Shown: positions 25,639 to 35,673, counted from the first letter of the stretch. The stretch: DNA of 62,399 nucleotides from Actinomycetes bacterium (GCA_021792855.1 JAJYTW010000003.1:1-62399), one strand, 5' to 3'. Translations and numbers: made by a program. The notes: generated from the letters alone by a model not told the origin.

Positions 25639-25782
25639 CGACCGGCCACCAGGTAGCGACCGGCGCGGGCGACAGCCCGCCCCGGCTGGTGTTCGAAAAC
25701 ATCCCGGCCGGGTAGGGAGGGGCGGGTGCGCCGCCGCCATCCGCGCCCGAAGCGCGCGGCGAGCGAGCCAGAATGGGTAGGG

Positions 25783-27156
25783 ATGAGGTTCGTGCCGCAC
25801 CGTCCGCACCGGCAGATCGCCTATGCGGCGGGCTGCCTGGCGGTCGCCGCGGTGTCGATCACGGTGGCTCTGCTGGTCACGCCCATGCAGCCGGTGTCGC
25901 TGGCCGGCCAGAACCTGCGGGTGGGCGCGGCCGCCCCGTCGTTCAGCCTGTCCGGCCCGGGCGAGCTTGACCTATTCGGCCAGCGCCTGCCCACGAAGAT
26001 CGCCTTCGCCGGGCCGGTCCGCCCGCGGCTTGAGCTCACCCAGCTCACGCTCGGCGCCCAGCTTGGCTCCTTCTTCGCCCAGCGGCACGATGGCGCGCAG
26101 CAGGCGATCGGGCGTGCCCTGGCGGCCGGCTGGACCCGCTATTTCCTGTGGGAGATCGGGTTCACCGCGGGCTGCGCGCTGTTCCTGTCCGGCGCGCTGG
26201 CCGGCTGGGCCCGGCTCGGCTGGCGCGGCACGGTCGTGCTGGTGGCCGCCGGGCTGGTCCTGACCGAGGCGATCAACGTCGGCGGAATCATGTTCACCGC
26301 GTATACGGCGCCCGGCAGGCTGCGCCAGGTGCGCTCGCTGACCGCGCTGGCCGGCCGATCGGAACTGCCCCCGGTCCCGCGCGCAACCGGCCGGACCGAC
26401 CCGGGGACCACCACAGTCGTGCTCGGCGACTCCACGGCCGCCGGTCTTGGCAACCCGCCGCCGGCTCATCCGACCCGGCTCGACCAGGCCTGCGGCCGGA
26501 GCGCCGATACCTATGCGGCCGACCTGGCCGCGATCAACACCTGGCAGGTGGAGAACCTGGCGTGCAGCGGGGCCACGATCCGGGCCGGGCTGCTCGGCTC
26601 GCAGCCACTGGGCGGCGTCACCGCGCCGCCTCAGCTGGCGGTGGCCAGGAAGGCGATCCATGCCTCGATCGTGATCGTCCGCGTCGGCGCCGACGATCTG
26701 CACTGGTCGGCCCTGCTCCGGCTGTGCGTCGTGACGACGACCTGTGACAGCAAGGCCTCGGTCGCCTACTTCCAGCAGCGCCTAGCGGCGTTCACGGTCA
26801 GCTACTACCAGCTGCTCAAGCAGCTTGCGACGCTGCCGTCGCACCCGGTGGTGCTGATCAACCTCTATTACAACCCGTTCGACCCGAGCCAGCACTGCCT
26901 GGACAAGGTGGGCCTCACACCGGCCAAGGAACGGTCACTCGGCCGGCTGCTGAGCGCGCTCAACAGCGTGCTCGCGGCAGGTGCCCGGGCCTCGGCGATG
27001 ACCCCGGTCACGCCCGATTTCACCGGTCACGCGCTCTGTGACCCCGAGCCGTACGTGCAGGGCCTGCACGCCAGCGCCCCGTTCCACCCGAACCCGGCCG
27101 GCCAGCTAGCGATCGCGCTCGCCGACCAGCACGCGCTCACCACCTATCACCGGTGA
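25783..27156 (+). CDS. Membrane-anchored SGNH/GDSL hydrolase
   Basis: 457 residues with two or three N-terminal membrane helices (about 11-31, 130-150, 158-185), then an extracellular SGNH esterase domain. Catalytic blocks: VLGDSTAAGLG (Ser nucleophile), VRVGADDL (block III, where Asn is usual), and PFHPNPAGQLAIA (catalytic His). Several cysteines in the outside domain suggest disulfides. Likely hydrolyses esters of lipids or cell-surface sugars. The start could be 25726; 25783 is preferred because the first 19 residues are low-complexity and basic. Confidence 0.8.
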   Translation: MRFVPHRPHRQIAYAAGCLAVAAVSITVALLVTPMQPVSLAGQNLRVGAAAPSFSLSGPGELDLFGQRLPTKIAFAGPVRPRLELTQLTLGAQLGSFFAQRHDGAQQAIGRALAAGWTRYFLWEIGFTAGCALFLSGALAGWARLGWRGTVVLVAAGLVLTEAINVGGIMFTAYTAPGRLRQVRSLTALAGRSELPPVPRATGRTDPGTTTVVLGDSTAAGLGNPPPAHPTRLDQACGRSADTYAADLAAINTWQVENLACSGATIRAGLLGSQPLGGVTAPPQLAVARKAIHASIVIVRVGADDLHWSALLRLCVVTTTCDSKASVAYFQQRLAAFTVSYYQLLKQLATLPSHPVVLINLYYNPFDPSQHCLDKVGLTPAKERSLGRLLSALNSVLAAGARASAMTPVTPDFTGHALCDPEPYVQGLHASAPFHPNPAGQLAIALADQHALTTYHR

Positions 27157-27204
27157 CCCGCGTGCCTCCCGGCCACCCGGCGGCAGGCCACGGGCCGGGA
27201 CCGG

Positions 27205-27969
27205 TCAGGCCCCATCGATCAGGCCGGTGATGGTCCCGAGCAGGCTCTCCGCGTCGAACTCGGCGGTCGGGGCATCCCGGACGACCCGGCCAAGGCGCAG
27301 CACCACGATCCGGTTCGTCACCTCGAGCACGTGCGGCAGCGTGTGCGAGATGAACACCACGCCGAGACCCTTGTCCCTGGCCGCCTTGATCACCGAGAGC
27401 ACCTCGACCGACTGGCGTGCGCCCAGGTGGTTGGTGGGCTCATCGAGCAGGATCACCTTGCGGGCCCAGGACACGGCGCGCCCGATCGCCACCGCCTGCC
27501 GCTGCCCGCCGGATAGCTCGGACACGGTGCGGTTGGACGGCGGCACCGCGATGCCGACCCGCTCGAGGTCGGCTAGGGCCTCCCGCTCCATCTCCTGCTG
27601 CGCCAGGAAGCCGAGCCTGCCGAGCAGGCCGGGCCGCAGCTTCTCCCGGCCGAGAAACACGTTGGACCCGATGGTCAGGTGCGGGGCCAGACCGGCGTCC
27701 TGGTAGAGCGTCTCGACCCCGGCCTGGATGGCCTCATGCGGTGACTTCCAGTGCCGGCGCACGCCGTCGAGAAACAGCTCGCCGCTGTCTGGGGCGTGGA
27801 CGCCGGAGAGCACCTTCACGAGCGTGGACTTACCGGCGCCGTTGTCGCCGACCAGGCCGACCACCTCGCCCGGGTAGAGCGCGAAGCTCACGTCGATGAG
27901 AGCGGCCACGCTGCCATAGCTCTTGCTGATCTGCCGTGCCTCGTACAGCGGCTGGCCCTGGGCGGTCAT
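27205..27969 (-). CDS. ABC transporter ATPase, ribose/simple-sugar type, single domain
   Basis: 254 residues. Walker A GDNGAGKST, signature LSGGQRQ, Walker B VILLDEPTNHLG and the switch His (ISHTLPHVLEVTNRIVVLRLG). It resembles one half of RbsA and works as a dimer. The ATG overlaps the permease stop by 4 bases. It powers the sugar importer formed with the two genes upstream. Confidence 0.93.
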   Translation of the reverse strand: MTAQGQPLYEARQISKSYGSVAALIDVSFALYPGEVVGLVGDNGAGKSTLVKVLSGVHAPDSGELFLDGVRRHWKSPHEAIQAGVETLYQDAGLAPHLTIGSNVFLGREKLRPGLLGRLGFLAQQEMEREALADLERVGIAVPPSNRTVSELSGGQRQAVAIGRAVSWARKVILLDEPTNHLGARQSVEVLSVIKAARDKGLGVVFISHTLPHVLEVTNRIVVLRLGRVVRDAPTAEFDAESLLGTITGLIDGA

Positions 27970-28994
27970 GTCTGGCTCCTGTTCTGCGGCCTGAGCGCCT
28001 GCAGGCTGGCCGCGATCGCGATGCAGATGGCGATGGCGACCTGGCTGTAATTTGGCGAGACGTTGGCGATGATCAGCCCGCTCTGGACCACGGTCAGGAT
28101 CAGCGCGCCGAGGATCGTCCCGGTCAGCCGGCCCATGCCGCCGAACAGGCTCACGCCGCCGATCACCACCGCGGCGATAGCGGGAAGCTCGGCGCCATTG
28201 CCTGACGAAGGCGCGCCGGAGCCAAGCTGCATGTAGAAGACCATCCCGGTGAGGCCGGCCAGCAGGCCGGACAGAACGTAGACCGACGTGGTGTGCCGGC
28301 GCACGTTGATGCCGGCGGCCCGGGCGGCGAAGGCGTTCGAGCCGATCGCGAAGGTATACCTGCCGTAACGGCTCAGGTGCAGATAGACCCAGCAGACCGC
28401 GACGATCACGAGAACGATCAGCGCCAGGTACGGGAGCGGGCCGATCCGCGCGGCGGCCAGGTTGATCGCGGCCGCGTCGGCACCGATCGGCGCGCCTCCG
28501 GTCAGCACGAGCGACATGCCGGTGGCGGCGCCGAGGGTGATCAGCGTCGCGACGAACGGCACCAGCCGGGCCCAGTTCATCAATATCGCGTTGACCAGCC
28601 CGATCCCGACTCCGACGGCGGCGCAGATCACCGTCCCGACGGTCAGCACCAGGGCCTCCGGGCTGTGGCCGGCCAGCAGGTCGCGCATCGCGAACGCGGC
28701 CACCACGCCGGCGAAGCCCGCCGTCGCGCCGACGGACAGATCGATGCCGCCGGTGATGATCACGTAGGTCTCGCCGACGGCCATCAGGATCAGCTCGGAG
28801 AAGGTCGCGAGCATGGTCGCCACCTCACCGCTGGAGATGAAGACCGAGTCGCGGGAGGTGAAGTAGGCGACCAGCGCCGCCAGGGCCACCAGCAACAGGA
28901 ACTGCTGATTGGTCAGCAGCGACCTGAGCCGGCCCGGCGAGGCCGCGACCGCCGTGCTGGCCGGCTTGGCCGGCTTGTCGGTGACGCTCGACAT
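27966..28994 (-). CDS. ABC transporter permease, ribose (RbsC) type
   Basis: 342 residues with about nine or ten helices. Family features are IISGEVATML-like SGEVATMLATFSELILMAVG, the ITGGIDLSVGATAGFAGVVA loop, and NAFAARAAGINVRRHTTSVYVLSG. Carries a sugar across the membrane with the periplasmic-type binding protein at 29068. It lies between that gene and the ATPase, all on the minus strand. Confidence 0.94.
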   Translation of the reverse strand: MSSVTDKPAKPASTAVAASPGRLRSLLTNQQFLLLVALAALVAYFTSRDSVFISSGEVATMLATFSELILMAVGETYVIITGGIDLSVGATAGFAGVVAAFAMRDLLAGHSPEALVLTVGTVICAAVGVGIGLVNAILMNWARLVPFVATLITLGAATGMSLVLTGGAPIGADAAAINLAAARIGPLPYLALIVLVIVAVCWVYLHLSRYGRYTFAIGSNAFAARAAGINVRRHTTSVYVLSGLLAGLTGMVFYMQLGSGAPSSGNGAELPAIAAVVIGGVSLFGGMGRLTGTILGALILTVVQSGLIIANVSPNYSQVAIAICIAIAASLQALRPQNRSQT

Positions 28995-29067
28995 CGTGCA
29001 TTCCTCTCTGCGCGGCGCGCCGACCGGCGGGCGGGCGCACGCGCCCGCCCGCCGGCCTACCCGGGCG

Positions 29068-30120
29068 CTAGGCCGTCGGGTAGGTGTACTTCGCCAGCAC
29101 CGAGGCGGGCGTGGACGGGGTCAGCACGATGTTCGGGAGAGTGACCAGGTGCTGGATGCCGGCCTTGCTCTTGCCGGAGCGCAGGTACTTCACGATGTCG
29201 GCAATGGCCATCTGGCCCTCCAGCGTCGGCTGCTGCGCGATCAGCGCCGCGAAGACGTGCTGCTGCAGCAGCGCCACGTTGGTGGCATACGCGTCGTAAC
29301 CGACCAGTGCGATCTTGCCGACCAGGCCGTGTGCCTGAAGGGCAGCCGCGGCGCCGGTGGCGTTGGTCCCGTCGATCGCGAAGATGCCCTTGAGGTTGGG
29401 GTACTTGGTCAGCCAGTTGTTCACATTGGCGTTCGCGGTGGCCGCGACCGACTCCGAGTAGGCGACGGACATGATCTTGATTCCGGGGTACTTCTTGGCG
29501 ATCTCCGCCTTGAACCCGGCCAGCCTGGCCACGTTCGTCGTGGTGGTCGGCGAGCTCATGCCGACGACCACCTGGTAGGAGTGGCCGGACTGGTAGTGCA
29601 TGGCCTTGGCCATGGCATCGGCGGCGACCGCGCCGCCCTGCTGGTTGTTGCCGGTGATGAAGGACAGCACCTTGGAGATGTCGTTCACATGGGTGTCCAC
29701 GTTGACGACCGGGATCCCCTGCGCCAGAGCCTGGTTGACGACCGGCTGGAGCGCCGCCGGGTCGGTCGGCGCGATCACCAGGGCACTCGGGTGCTCCGCG
29801 AGCAACTGGTCGGCGATCGGGATCTGAGTGGCCGGCGAGTAGACGGACGGATCCCCCTGCCAGATCAGATTGACCCCGAGCTTCTTGGCCTCGGCGGCGG
29901 CGCCGACGTTCATGGCGATGAAGAACGGATCCGCCTCGGCGCCCATGTTGAAGGCGATGGTGATCTTGCCCGATGATCCCTTGGCGCTCGGGCTGGTCGA
30001 GCTGGAGGTGCTCGATCCGGAGCTAGAGCTACTGCACGCGGCGAGCACGCCGACCGAGGCGACCGCCAGTACGGCGACGCTACGGCGCCCGAGCCGCGAG
30101 GTCGTTAGCCGATGACCCAT
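29068..30120 (-). CDS. Sugar-binding lipoprotein of the RbsB type
   Basis: 350 residues. Signal peptide with lipobox VLAACS, a Ser-rich spacer, then a type 1 periplasmic-binding fold starting ITIAFNMGAEADPFFIAMN, with ALVIAPTDPAALQPVVNQAL and the GIFAIDGTNATGAA hinge region. Binds a monosaccharide or derivative for the importer. ATG at 30120 follows GGAAAGGGA. Transcription starts beyond a LacI-type operator and three tandem repeats. Confidence 0.93.
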   Translation of the reverse strand: MGHRLTTSRLGRRSVAVLAVASVGVLAACSSSSSGSSTSSSTSPSAKGSSGKITIAFNMGAEADPFFIAMNVGAAAEAKKLGVNLIWQGDPSVYSPATQIPIADQLLAEHPSALVIAPTDPAALQPVVNQALAQGIPVVNVDTHVNDISKVLSFITGNNQQGGAVAADAMAKAMHYQSGHSYQVVVGMSSPTTTTNVARLAGFKAEIAKKYPGIKIMSVAYSESVAATANANVNNWLTKYPNLKGIFAIDGTNATGAAAALQAHGLVGKIALVGYDAYATNVALLQQHVFAALIAQQPTLEGQMAIADIVKYLRSGKSKAGIQHLVTLPNIVLTPSTPASVLAKYTYPTA

Positions 30121-30154
30121 GGCCAGATTCCCTTTCCTGCGGTTGCCGGAGCAC

Positions 30155-30223
30155 GCCCAGCACCTTGCCGAGATAACGCCCAGCACCTTGCCGAGATAAC
30201 GCCCAGCACCTTGCCGAGATAAC
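30155..30223. repeat. Three perfect 23-bp tandem repeats carrying operator half-sites
   Basis: Units lie at 30155-30177, 30178-30200 and 30201-30223. Each ends in GAGATAAC, the left half of the palindromic operator that overlaps the last unit. They are in the 5' untranslated region of the sugar-binding protein gene. Confidence 0.9.
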
Positions 30224-30231
30224 GTTGTCTC
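30216..30231. promoter_or_regulatory. LacI-family operator before the sugar transporter operon
   Basis: GAGATAACGTTGTCTC is a 16-bp palindrome with one mismatched pair. Its core recurs before the lacI-type gene (30441-30452). On the minus strand a perfect -35 TTGACA (complement of 30258-30263) stands upstream, with GACCCT 17 bases later as a weak -10, so the operator covers the transcription start. Confidence 0.75.
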
Positions 30232-30428
30232 CACAGGGTCATGCATCGGATATGCGCTGTCAAGAGTTACATCTAGGTTAAATTCGCGCGTCTGACATCG
30301 ATGTCTCAGAAGGGCCACGACGAGCCAGCTACCGGCGTGCGGTCTGATCGCTCAAAGTGACCTAATTCCGATAAATAACGCACTCAGCAGGCCCGGGAAA
30401 CCGACATAGCAGCTAAACAGGAATGCTC

Positions 30429-30457
30429 TTGGCTTTCCGTACAACGTTATCTAGACT
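30429..30457 (+). promoter_or_regulatory. Promoter of the lacI-pfkB operon with operator in the spacer
   Basis: TTGGCT (30429-30434), a 17-base spacer, and TAGACT (30452-30457). The spacer contains ACAACGTTATCT, the same core as the site before the transporter genes, implying autorepression. Confidence 0.7.
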
Positions 30458-30541
30458 GGCCGGTGCCAGAGGTTGCCAACAGGCAAGCAGAACGCAGGAC
30501 TCACGCACGTAGCTCGTGTTGCCGGGCCAAGGGAGACATCG

Positions 30542-31603
30542 ATGTCTGAGGCGAGCAGCACCAGCCAGCCTGCCCGGCCGACGATGAAGGACGTCGCGGC
30601 GCTGGCGGGCGTGGCGATCAAGACCGTGTCCCGGGTGATGAACGGCGAGCCGACCGTCGCGCCCGAGCTTGCCAGCCGGGTGCGGCAGGCCGCGGCGAAG
30701 CTCGGCTACCGGCCGAACCTGACCGCGAGCAGCCTGCGCCGCGGCGACCGGCGGACCGCCACCATCGGGTTGCTGCTCGAGGACGTGGCCAACCCGTTCT
30801 CGGCGGCGCTGCTGCGCGCGGTGGAGGACGTGGCCAGGCAGCGCGGGGTGCAGATCCTGATCGGCAGCCTGGACGAGAACCCCGACCGGGAACGGGAACT
30901 GGCGATCACGCTGATCGATCGCGGCGTAGACGGCCTGATCATCGTGCCCGCGGCCACCGACCAGAGCTATCTGCTGGCCGAGCGGAAGCTGGGCATCCGG
31001 GTGGTCTTCCTGGACCGGGAGCCCCGGCTGCTTGACGCGGACGCGGTGGTCTCAGCGAACCGGGACGGCGCGATCGAGGCGGTGCAGCACCTGCTGGCCG
31101 CCGGGCACCGGAGAATCGCCTACCTCGGCGACAGCCTGCGGATCGTGACCGCGGCACAGCGGTTCGACGGATTCCTGCTCGCTCTCGAGCGGGCGGGCCT
31201 GACCGCCGATCCGCTACTGATCAGACACGAACTGCGCACCAGCGAGGCGGCGATGACAGCGACCAGCGAGTTGATCAGCCTGCCCGAGCCGCCGACCGCG
31301 CTGTTCGCCAGTCAGAACCTGGTCACGATCGGCGCGGTCCGAGCCCTGCGGGGCGCGGGCCGGCAGCACTCGATCGCCCTGATCGGGTTCGATGACTTCC
31401 TGCTCGCCGATGTCCTCGACCCGGGCGTCACCGTGGTCACCCAGGACGCGACCGAACTCGGCAGCCTGGCGACCAGGCTGCTGTTCGCCAGGCTCGACGG
31501 TGACGAGTCGCCGCCGCGCACGCATGTCGTGCCGACCGGGATGCTGGCCAGGGGCTCGGGCGAAATCGCGCCGCCGGTAGCGGCGCGCACGGACCGCCGG
31601 TGA
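30542..31603 (+). CDS. LacI-family transcriptional repressor of the sugar locus
   Basis: 353 residues. N-terminal LacI helix-turn-helix and hinge (MKDVAALAGVAIKTVSRVMN, residues about 15-35), then a sugar-sensing periplasmic-binding fold (IGLLLEDVANPFSAALLRAV; ALIGFDDFLLADVLDPGVTVV). ATG at 30542 follows AAGGGAG. It probably binds the AACGTT-centred palindromes before itself and the transporter and releases them when the sugar or its phosphate is present. Its stop overlaps the kinase start as GTGA. Confidence 0.93.
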   Translation: MSEASSTSQPARPTMKDVAALAGVAIKTVSRVMNGEPTVAPELASRVRQAAAKLGYRPNLTASSLRRGDRRTATIGLLLEDVANPFSAALLRAVEDVARQRGVQILIGSLDENPDRERELAITLIDRGVDGLIIVPAATDQSYLLAERKLGIRVVFLDREPRLLDADAVVSANRDGAIEAVQHLLAAGHRRIAYLGDSLRIVTAAQRFDGFLLALERAGLTADPLLIRHELRTSEAAMTATSELISLPEPPTALFASQNLVTIGAVRALRGAGRQHSIALIGFDDFLLADVLDPGVTVVTQDATELGSLATRLLFARLDGDESPPRTHVVPTGMLARGSGEIAPPVAARTDRR

Positions 31604-32580
31604 CCGCGGAGAGCGCACCCGGCGGCAGCCGGGTCACCGTGCTCGGCGAGGCGCTGATCGACCTGGTGCCTGGCACTGTTCCAGGGACGTTCACCGCGGC
31701 GGCGGGCGGCAGCCCGTACAACGTGGCGATCGGACTGGCCCGGCTCGGAGTGCCCACCTCGCTGATGGCCCGGCTGGCCGACAACGCGCTAGGGCGGATC
31801 CTGCGCGGCGGCGCCGAGGCCGAGGGAATCGACCTGACCGCGGCCCCGCTCGCGGCCGAGCCGACCACGCTCGCGGTGGTCTCACTGGACGCGCAGGCGC
31901 GGGCCAGCTACGACTTCTACCACCAGGGCACGGCCGACTGGCAGTGGAGCGCCGACGAGCTCAGCCGGGTTCCCGAATCCACCGGCGTGCTGCACTTCGG
32001 CTCGCTGGCGTCCTGGCTGCCGCCCGGGGATGAGCGCATCCTGGATCTGGCCAGGCGGGTGCGCGCCCGGGGTGACGTGCTGGTCAGCTACGACCCGAAC
32101 GTCCGGCCCACGCTACTGCGCGACCCGGGTCGTGGCCGGGCCCTGGTGGAGCGGGCCGTGCGGATCGCGCATCTGGTGAAGGCCAGCGAGGAGGACATCG
32201 CCTGGCTCTACCCCGGCCGCAGCACGGCTGAGGTGGCGCGCCAGTGGCTCGCGCTCGGCGCGAGCCTGGTGGTGATCACCGATGGCGGGCGCGGCGCCGG
32301 AGCCTTCACCGGCCCCGGGCTGGTCATCCACCGGCCGGCCGTCGAGGTCATGGTCGCCGACACGGTGGGCGCCGGGGACTCGTTCACCGCCGGACTGATC
32401 GCGGCGCTGATCCGGCGTGGCCGGCGGTCCCCGCTTGGCCTGGCCGGTCTCCCGGCCGGCGACCTGGCCGCGGTGCTCGACGAGGCCATCATGGTGGCGG
32501 CGCTGAACTGTCGGCACATTGGCAACGATCCGCCCACCGCCGCGGATCTGCGTGCCGCCCTCGCCGCCCGCGCGAGCTAG
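31600..32580 (+). CDS. PfkB-family carbohydrate kinase
   Basis: 326 residues from a GTG overlapping the lacI-type stop. Ribokinase-fold features: VTVLGEALIDLVPG, the GGSPYNVAIGLARLG substrate motif, VKASEEDIAWLYPG, and DTVGAGDSFTAGL with the catalytic Asp. Closest in style to fructokinases. It should phosphorylate the sugar brought in by the adjacent importer; which sugar cannot be read from sequence. Confidence 0.92.
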   Translation: MTAESAPGGSRVTVLGEALIDLVPGTVPGTFTAAAGGSPYNVAIGLARLGVPTSLMARLADNALGRILRGGAEAEGIDLTAAPLAAEPTTLAVVSLDAQARASYDFYHQGTADWQWSADELSRVPESTGVLHFGSLASWLPPGDERILDLARRVRARGDVLVSYDPNVRPTLLRDPGRGRALVERAVRIAHLVKASEEDIAWLYPGRSTAEVARQWLALGASLVVITDGGRGAGAFTGPGLVIHRPAVEVMVADTVGAGDSFTAGLIAALIRRGRRSPLGLAGLPAGDLAAVLDEAIMVAALNCRHIGNDPPTAADLRAALAARAS

Positions 32581-32948
32581 CCCACCGAGTAAGGGGTACC
32601 TGGTCGGGGTGCGGGCGACGTTCGGCAGCACGACCGTGCGTATGCCCAACCGAGGCGATCGACGCACTGCTCACCGAGTTCGCCGCACCAGCGGCTACCT
32701 GCTGCTGTTCGCGGCTAACGTGGGCGCGGTGATCGCTCACGCACGTGATCATGATCGCGGTGGTGATCGCCGTGGTGGCCACGATCGGCGGCCGCGACCG
32801 TGGTGCGGCGCCGCGTATGGTCGGCCAGATTGCCGGCCCGATCGGCGCACCTGCCGTCCCGAACCGGACAGCTGCCACTAGGATGGGCGGGCGCGGCCCG
32901 GTGCCAGCGCACCGCGCGCATCAGCCAAGGCAATTCTGGAGGCATGCG
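32581..32948. other. 368-base region before ilvD without a convincing gene
   Basis: Short hydrophobic frames occur (for example around 32745 and 32690), but they shift frame and have no ribosome site, so they may be chance or a decayed gene. I recognised no attenuator or T-box. Confidence 0.4.
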
Positions 32949-34784
32949 GTGCCTGCTCTGCGTTCGCGGACATCTACTCACGGCCGGAACATGGCCGGCG
33001 CCCGGGCACTGTGGCGGGCAACGGGCATGACCGACGACGACTTCGGCAAGCCGATCGTCGCGATCGCGAACAGCTTCACGCAGTTCGTACCCGGGCACGT
33101 GCACCTGCGGGACATGGGCAAGCTGGTGGCCGACGCGGTCGCCGCGGCCGGCGGCGTGGGCCGGGAATTCAACACGATCGCCGTCGACGACGGGATCGCG
33201 ATGGGACATGGCGGCATGCTGTACAGCCTGCCCAGCCGGGAACTGATCGCCGACTCGGTCGAGTACATGGTGCAGGCCCACCAGGCCGACGCCCTGGTCT
33301 GCATCAGCAACTGCGACAAGATCACGCCCGGAATGCTGATCGCGGCGATGCGGCTGAACATCCCGACCGTCTTCGTCAGCGGCGGCCCGATGGAGGCCGG
33401 CAAGGCCGTGGTCACCGATGGCGTGGCCAGGACCGGGCTTGACCTGATCGACGCGATGACCGCCTCGGCCGACCCGAACGTCAGCGACGAGGAGCTTGCC
33501 TCGATCGAGCGGTCCGCCTGCCCGACCTGCGGATCGTGCGCGGGCATGTTCACCGCGAACTCGATGAACTGCCTGGTCGAGGCGCTCGGCCTGGCGCTGC
33601 CCGGCAACGGCAGCACGCTCGCCACCAGCGCGGTGCGGCGTGACCTATTCGTCCGGGCCGGCGAACTGATCGTCGACCTGGCCCGGCGCTACTACGACAA
33701 GGACGACGAGGGCGTGCTGCCGCGCAGCATCGCCAGCCGCTCGGCGTTCGGCAACGCGATGGCCGTCGACATCGCGATGGGCGGCTCCACGAACACCGTG
33801 CTGCACCTGCTCGCCGCCGCCCGCGAGGGCGGGGTGGACTTCGACCTGGCCGCGATCGACGCGCTCAGCCGGGTGACCCCGTGCATCTGCAAGGTCGCGC
33901 CGAGTTCCAGCTTCCACATGGAGGACGTGCACCGGGCCGGCGGCATCCCGGCCATCATGGGCGAGCTTGACCGGGCCGGCATGCTAGACCGCGGTGTGCA
34001 CGCCGTGCACGCGGACGGGCTGACCGAGTGGCTCGCCGAGTGGGACATCCGCGGAGGCACGGCCAGCGCCCGGGCGATCGAGATGTACTCGGCCGCTCCC
34101 GGCGGGGTCCGGACCACGGAGGCGTTCTCCTCCACCGCGACCTGGGACAGCCTGGACACCGACGCGGAGACCGGCTGCATCCGCTCGACGGCGACTCCGT
34201 ACAGCGCCGATGGCGGACTCGCCGTGCTGCGCGGCAACCTCGCACCGGACGGCGCGATCGTCAAGACCGCGGGCGTCTCTGACGACCTGCTCACCTTCCG
34301 CGGCCCAGCCAGGGTCACCGAGAGCCAGGAGGAGGCGGTCGAGGCCATCCTGGGTGGCAGGATCAAGCCGGGCGACGTGGTGATCGTGCGCTACGAGGGC
34401 CCGCGTGGCGGCCCCGGCATGCAGGAGATGCTGTACCCGACCAGCTTCCTCAAGGGCCGCGGGCTCGGCAAGGCCTGCGCGCTGATCACCGATGGCAGGT
34501 TCTCCGGTGGCACCAGCGGGCTGTCCATCGGTCACGTTTCGCCGGAAGCGGCCGCCGGCGGCATGATCGCGCTGGTCGAGGACGGCGACATGATCGAGAT
34601 CGACATCCCGGCCCGGTCCATGACGCTCGCCGTCGACGAGCAGACTCTCGCCCGGCGGCGGGCAGCCAGGGAGCGGGCTGGCTGGCGGCCGGCCGCCAGG
34701 AACCGGCCGGTCAGCGCGGCGCTGCGGGCCTACGCCTCGATGGCGTTGTCCGCGGATCAGGGTGCCGCCCGGCACGTCGACTGA
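32949..34784 (+). CDS. ilvD: Dihydroxy-acid dehydratase
   Basis: IlvD dehydrates dihydroxy-acids in valine, leucine and isoleucine synthesis with an iron-sulfur cluster. 611 residues from a GTG at 32949 with CTGGAGG in front. The start [20 protein letters not shown] and [29 protein letters not shown] match the long enterobacterial-type enzyme. The open frame upstream to 32745 is not part of the protein because homology begins at the GTG. Followed after 18 bases by a Crp-type gene. Confidence 0.95.
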   Translation: MPALRSRTSTHGRNMAGARALWRATGMTDDDFGKPIVAIANSFTQFVPGHVHLRDMGKLVADAVAAAGGVGREFNTIAVDDGIAMGHGGMLYSLPSRELIADSVEYMVQAHQADALVCISNCDKITPGMLIAAMRLNIPTVFVSGGPMEAGKAVVTDGVARTGLDLIDAMTASADPNVSDEELASIERSACPTCGSCAGMFTANSMNCLVEALGLALPGNGSTLATSAVRRDLFVRAGELIVDLARRYYDKDDEGVLPRSIASRSAFGNAMAVDIAMGGSTNTVLHLLAAAREGGVDFDLAAIDALSRVTPCICKVAPSSSFHMEDVHRAGGIPAIMGELDRAGMLDRGVHAVHADGLTEWLAEWDIRGGTASARAIEMYSAAPGGVRTTEAFSSTATWDSLDTDAETGCIRSTATPYSADGGLAVLRGNLAPDGAIVKTAGVSDDLLTFRGPARVTESQEEAVEAILGGRIKPGDVVIVRYEGPRGGPGMQEMLYPTSFLKGRGLGKACALITDGRFSGGTSGLSIGHVSPEAAAGGMIALVEDGDMIEIDIPARSMTLAVDEQTLARRRAARERAGWRPAARNRPVSAALRAYASMALSADQGAARHVD

Positions 34785-34802
34785 GCCGGGGCCAGACCGC
34801 TG

Positions 34803-35483
34803 ATGGCGCCGGATGTGGCGGGAGTCCTGCGGCGCACCGTGCTGCTCGCCAGCGCGCCGGAGCACGAGCTTACGGCGCTGACCGCGGCCGCCAGGCTACG
34901 GACGTTCCGCCGGGGCCAGGTGGTCTGCACCGCCGCTGACCCAGGCGAGACCCTGATGGTCGTGATCACCGGCCGCCTCAAGATCGTGGTTCGATCCGCC
35001 GACGGCGGCGAGCTAACTCTCACCTCGGTCGGTCCGGCCGGCCTGGTCGGCGAGGTCAGCGTGGCCGACGGCGGGCCGCGGTCGGCCGATGTCGAGGCGA
35101 TCGAGGACAGCGACGTGCTGGTAGTTCCGCGGGCGGCAGTGCAGGATCTGTGCGGGCGGGTGCCGTCGGTGGCGCTCGCCCTGGCCGCGTCGGTCGCCGG
35201 GACCCTGCGCCGGCTCACCGAGGCGACCTCCGACCTGGTCTTCCTCGACCTGCCCCGGCGGGTTGCCAAGATGCTGCTCGCGCAGTCCACGGACGACTCC
35301 GGGCAGATCAAGCCGCCGGTGCCCCAGGGTGAGCTTGCCCGTCAGGTCGGCGGCACCCGGCAGAGCGTCAACGCGGCCCTGCGGGCGTTCGAGCGGCGCG
35401 GCTGGATTGAGATCGCCGGCCGTTCGCTGACCGTGCGCGATCCCGGCGAGCTTGCCCGGTTCGCCGGCGAATGGGCGACCTGA
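34803..35483 (+). CDS. Crp/Fnr-family transcriptional regulator
   Basis: 226 residues. An N-terminal cyclic-nucleotide-binding beta-roll (RRGQVVCTAADPGETLMVVITGRLKIVV; VGEVSVADGGPRSADVEA in the phosphate-binding position) and a C-terminal winged helix (PVPQGELARQVGGTRQSVNAALRAF). The phosphate-binding cassette GEVSVADGGPRSA is close to the cAMP-binding pattern of CRP (GELAL-RSA), so cAMP is a plausible ligand. A class III cyclase gene follows, and an MFS protein with a similar domain lies further on. Confidence 0.88.
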   Translation: MAPDVAGVLRRTVLLASAPEHELTALTAAARLRTFRRGQVVCTAADPGETLMVVITGRLKIVVRSADGGELTLTSVGPAGLVGEVSVADGGPRSADVEAIEDSDVLVVPRAAVQDLCGRVPSVALALAASVAGTLRRLTEATSDLVFLDLPRRVAKMLLAQSTDDSGQIKPPVPQGELARQVGGTRQSVNAALRAFERRGWIEIAGRSLTVRDPGELARFAGEWAT

Positions 35484-35673
35484 GGGCCGGGTATCCGGAA
35501 CGGATATCGGATCGGCCATCCCGGGATGGAATTGTGGTTACCCGGCTTTGCTGACATCTTTAACAAGAGCTCGACAGTTCCGACGCTCACTTCCATGGCG
35601 AATTCCCGGCGTCTGTGATAATCGCTCAGTTGACGCCCGGTAGCCACGCCGCACGCCAGGCGAGGGGGAAGGC

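Noticed and set aside
25624-25659. 18-bp direct repeat at the end of the DMT gene
   Set aside because: Only two copies; probably simple slippage, although it does contain the stop codon.
32745-32948. Upstream extension of ilvD to an ATG at 32745
   Set aside because: IlvD homology begins exactly at the GTG with a good ribosome site; the extension is unrelated hydrophobic and basic sequence.
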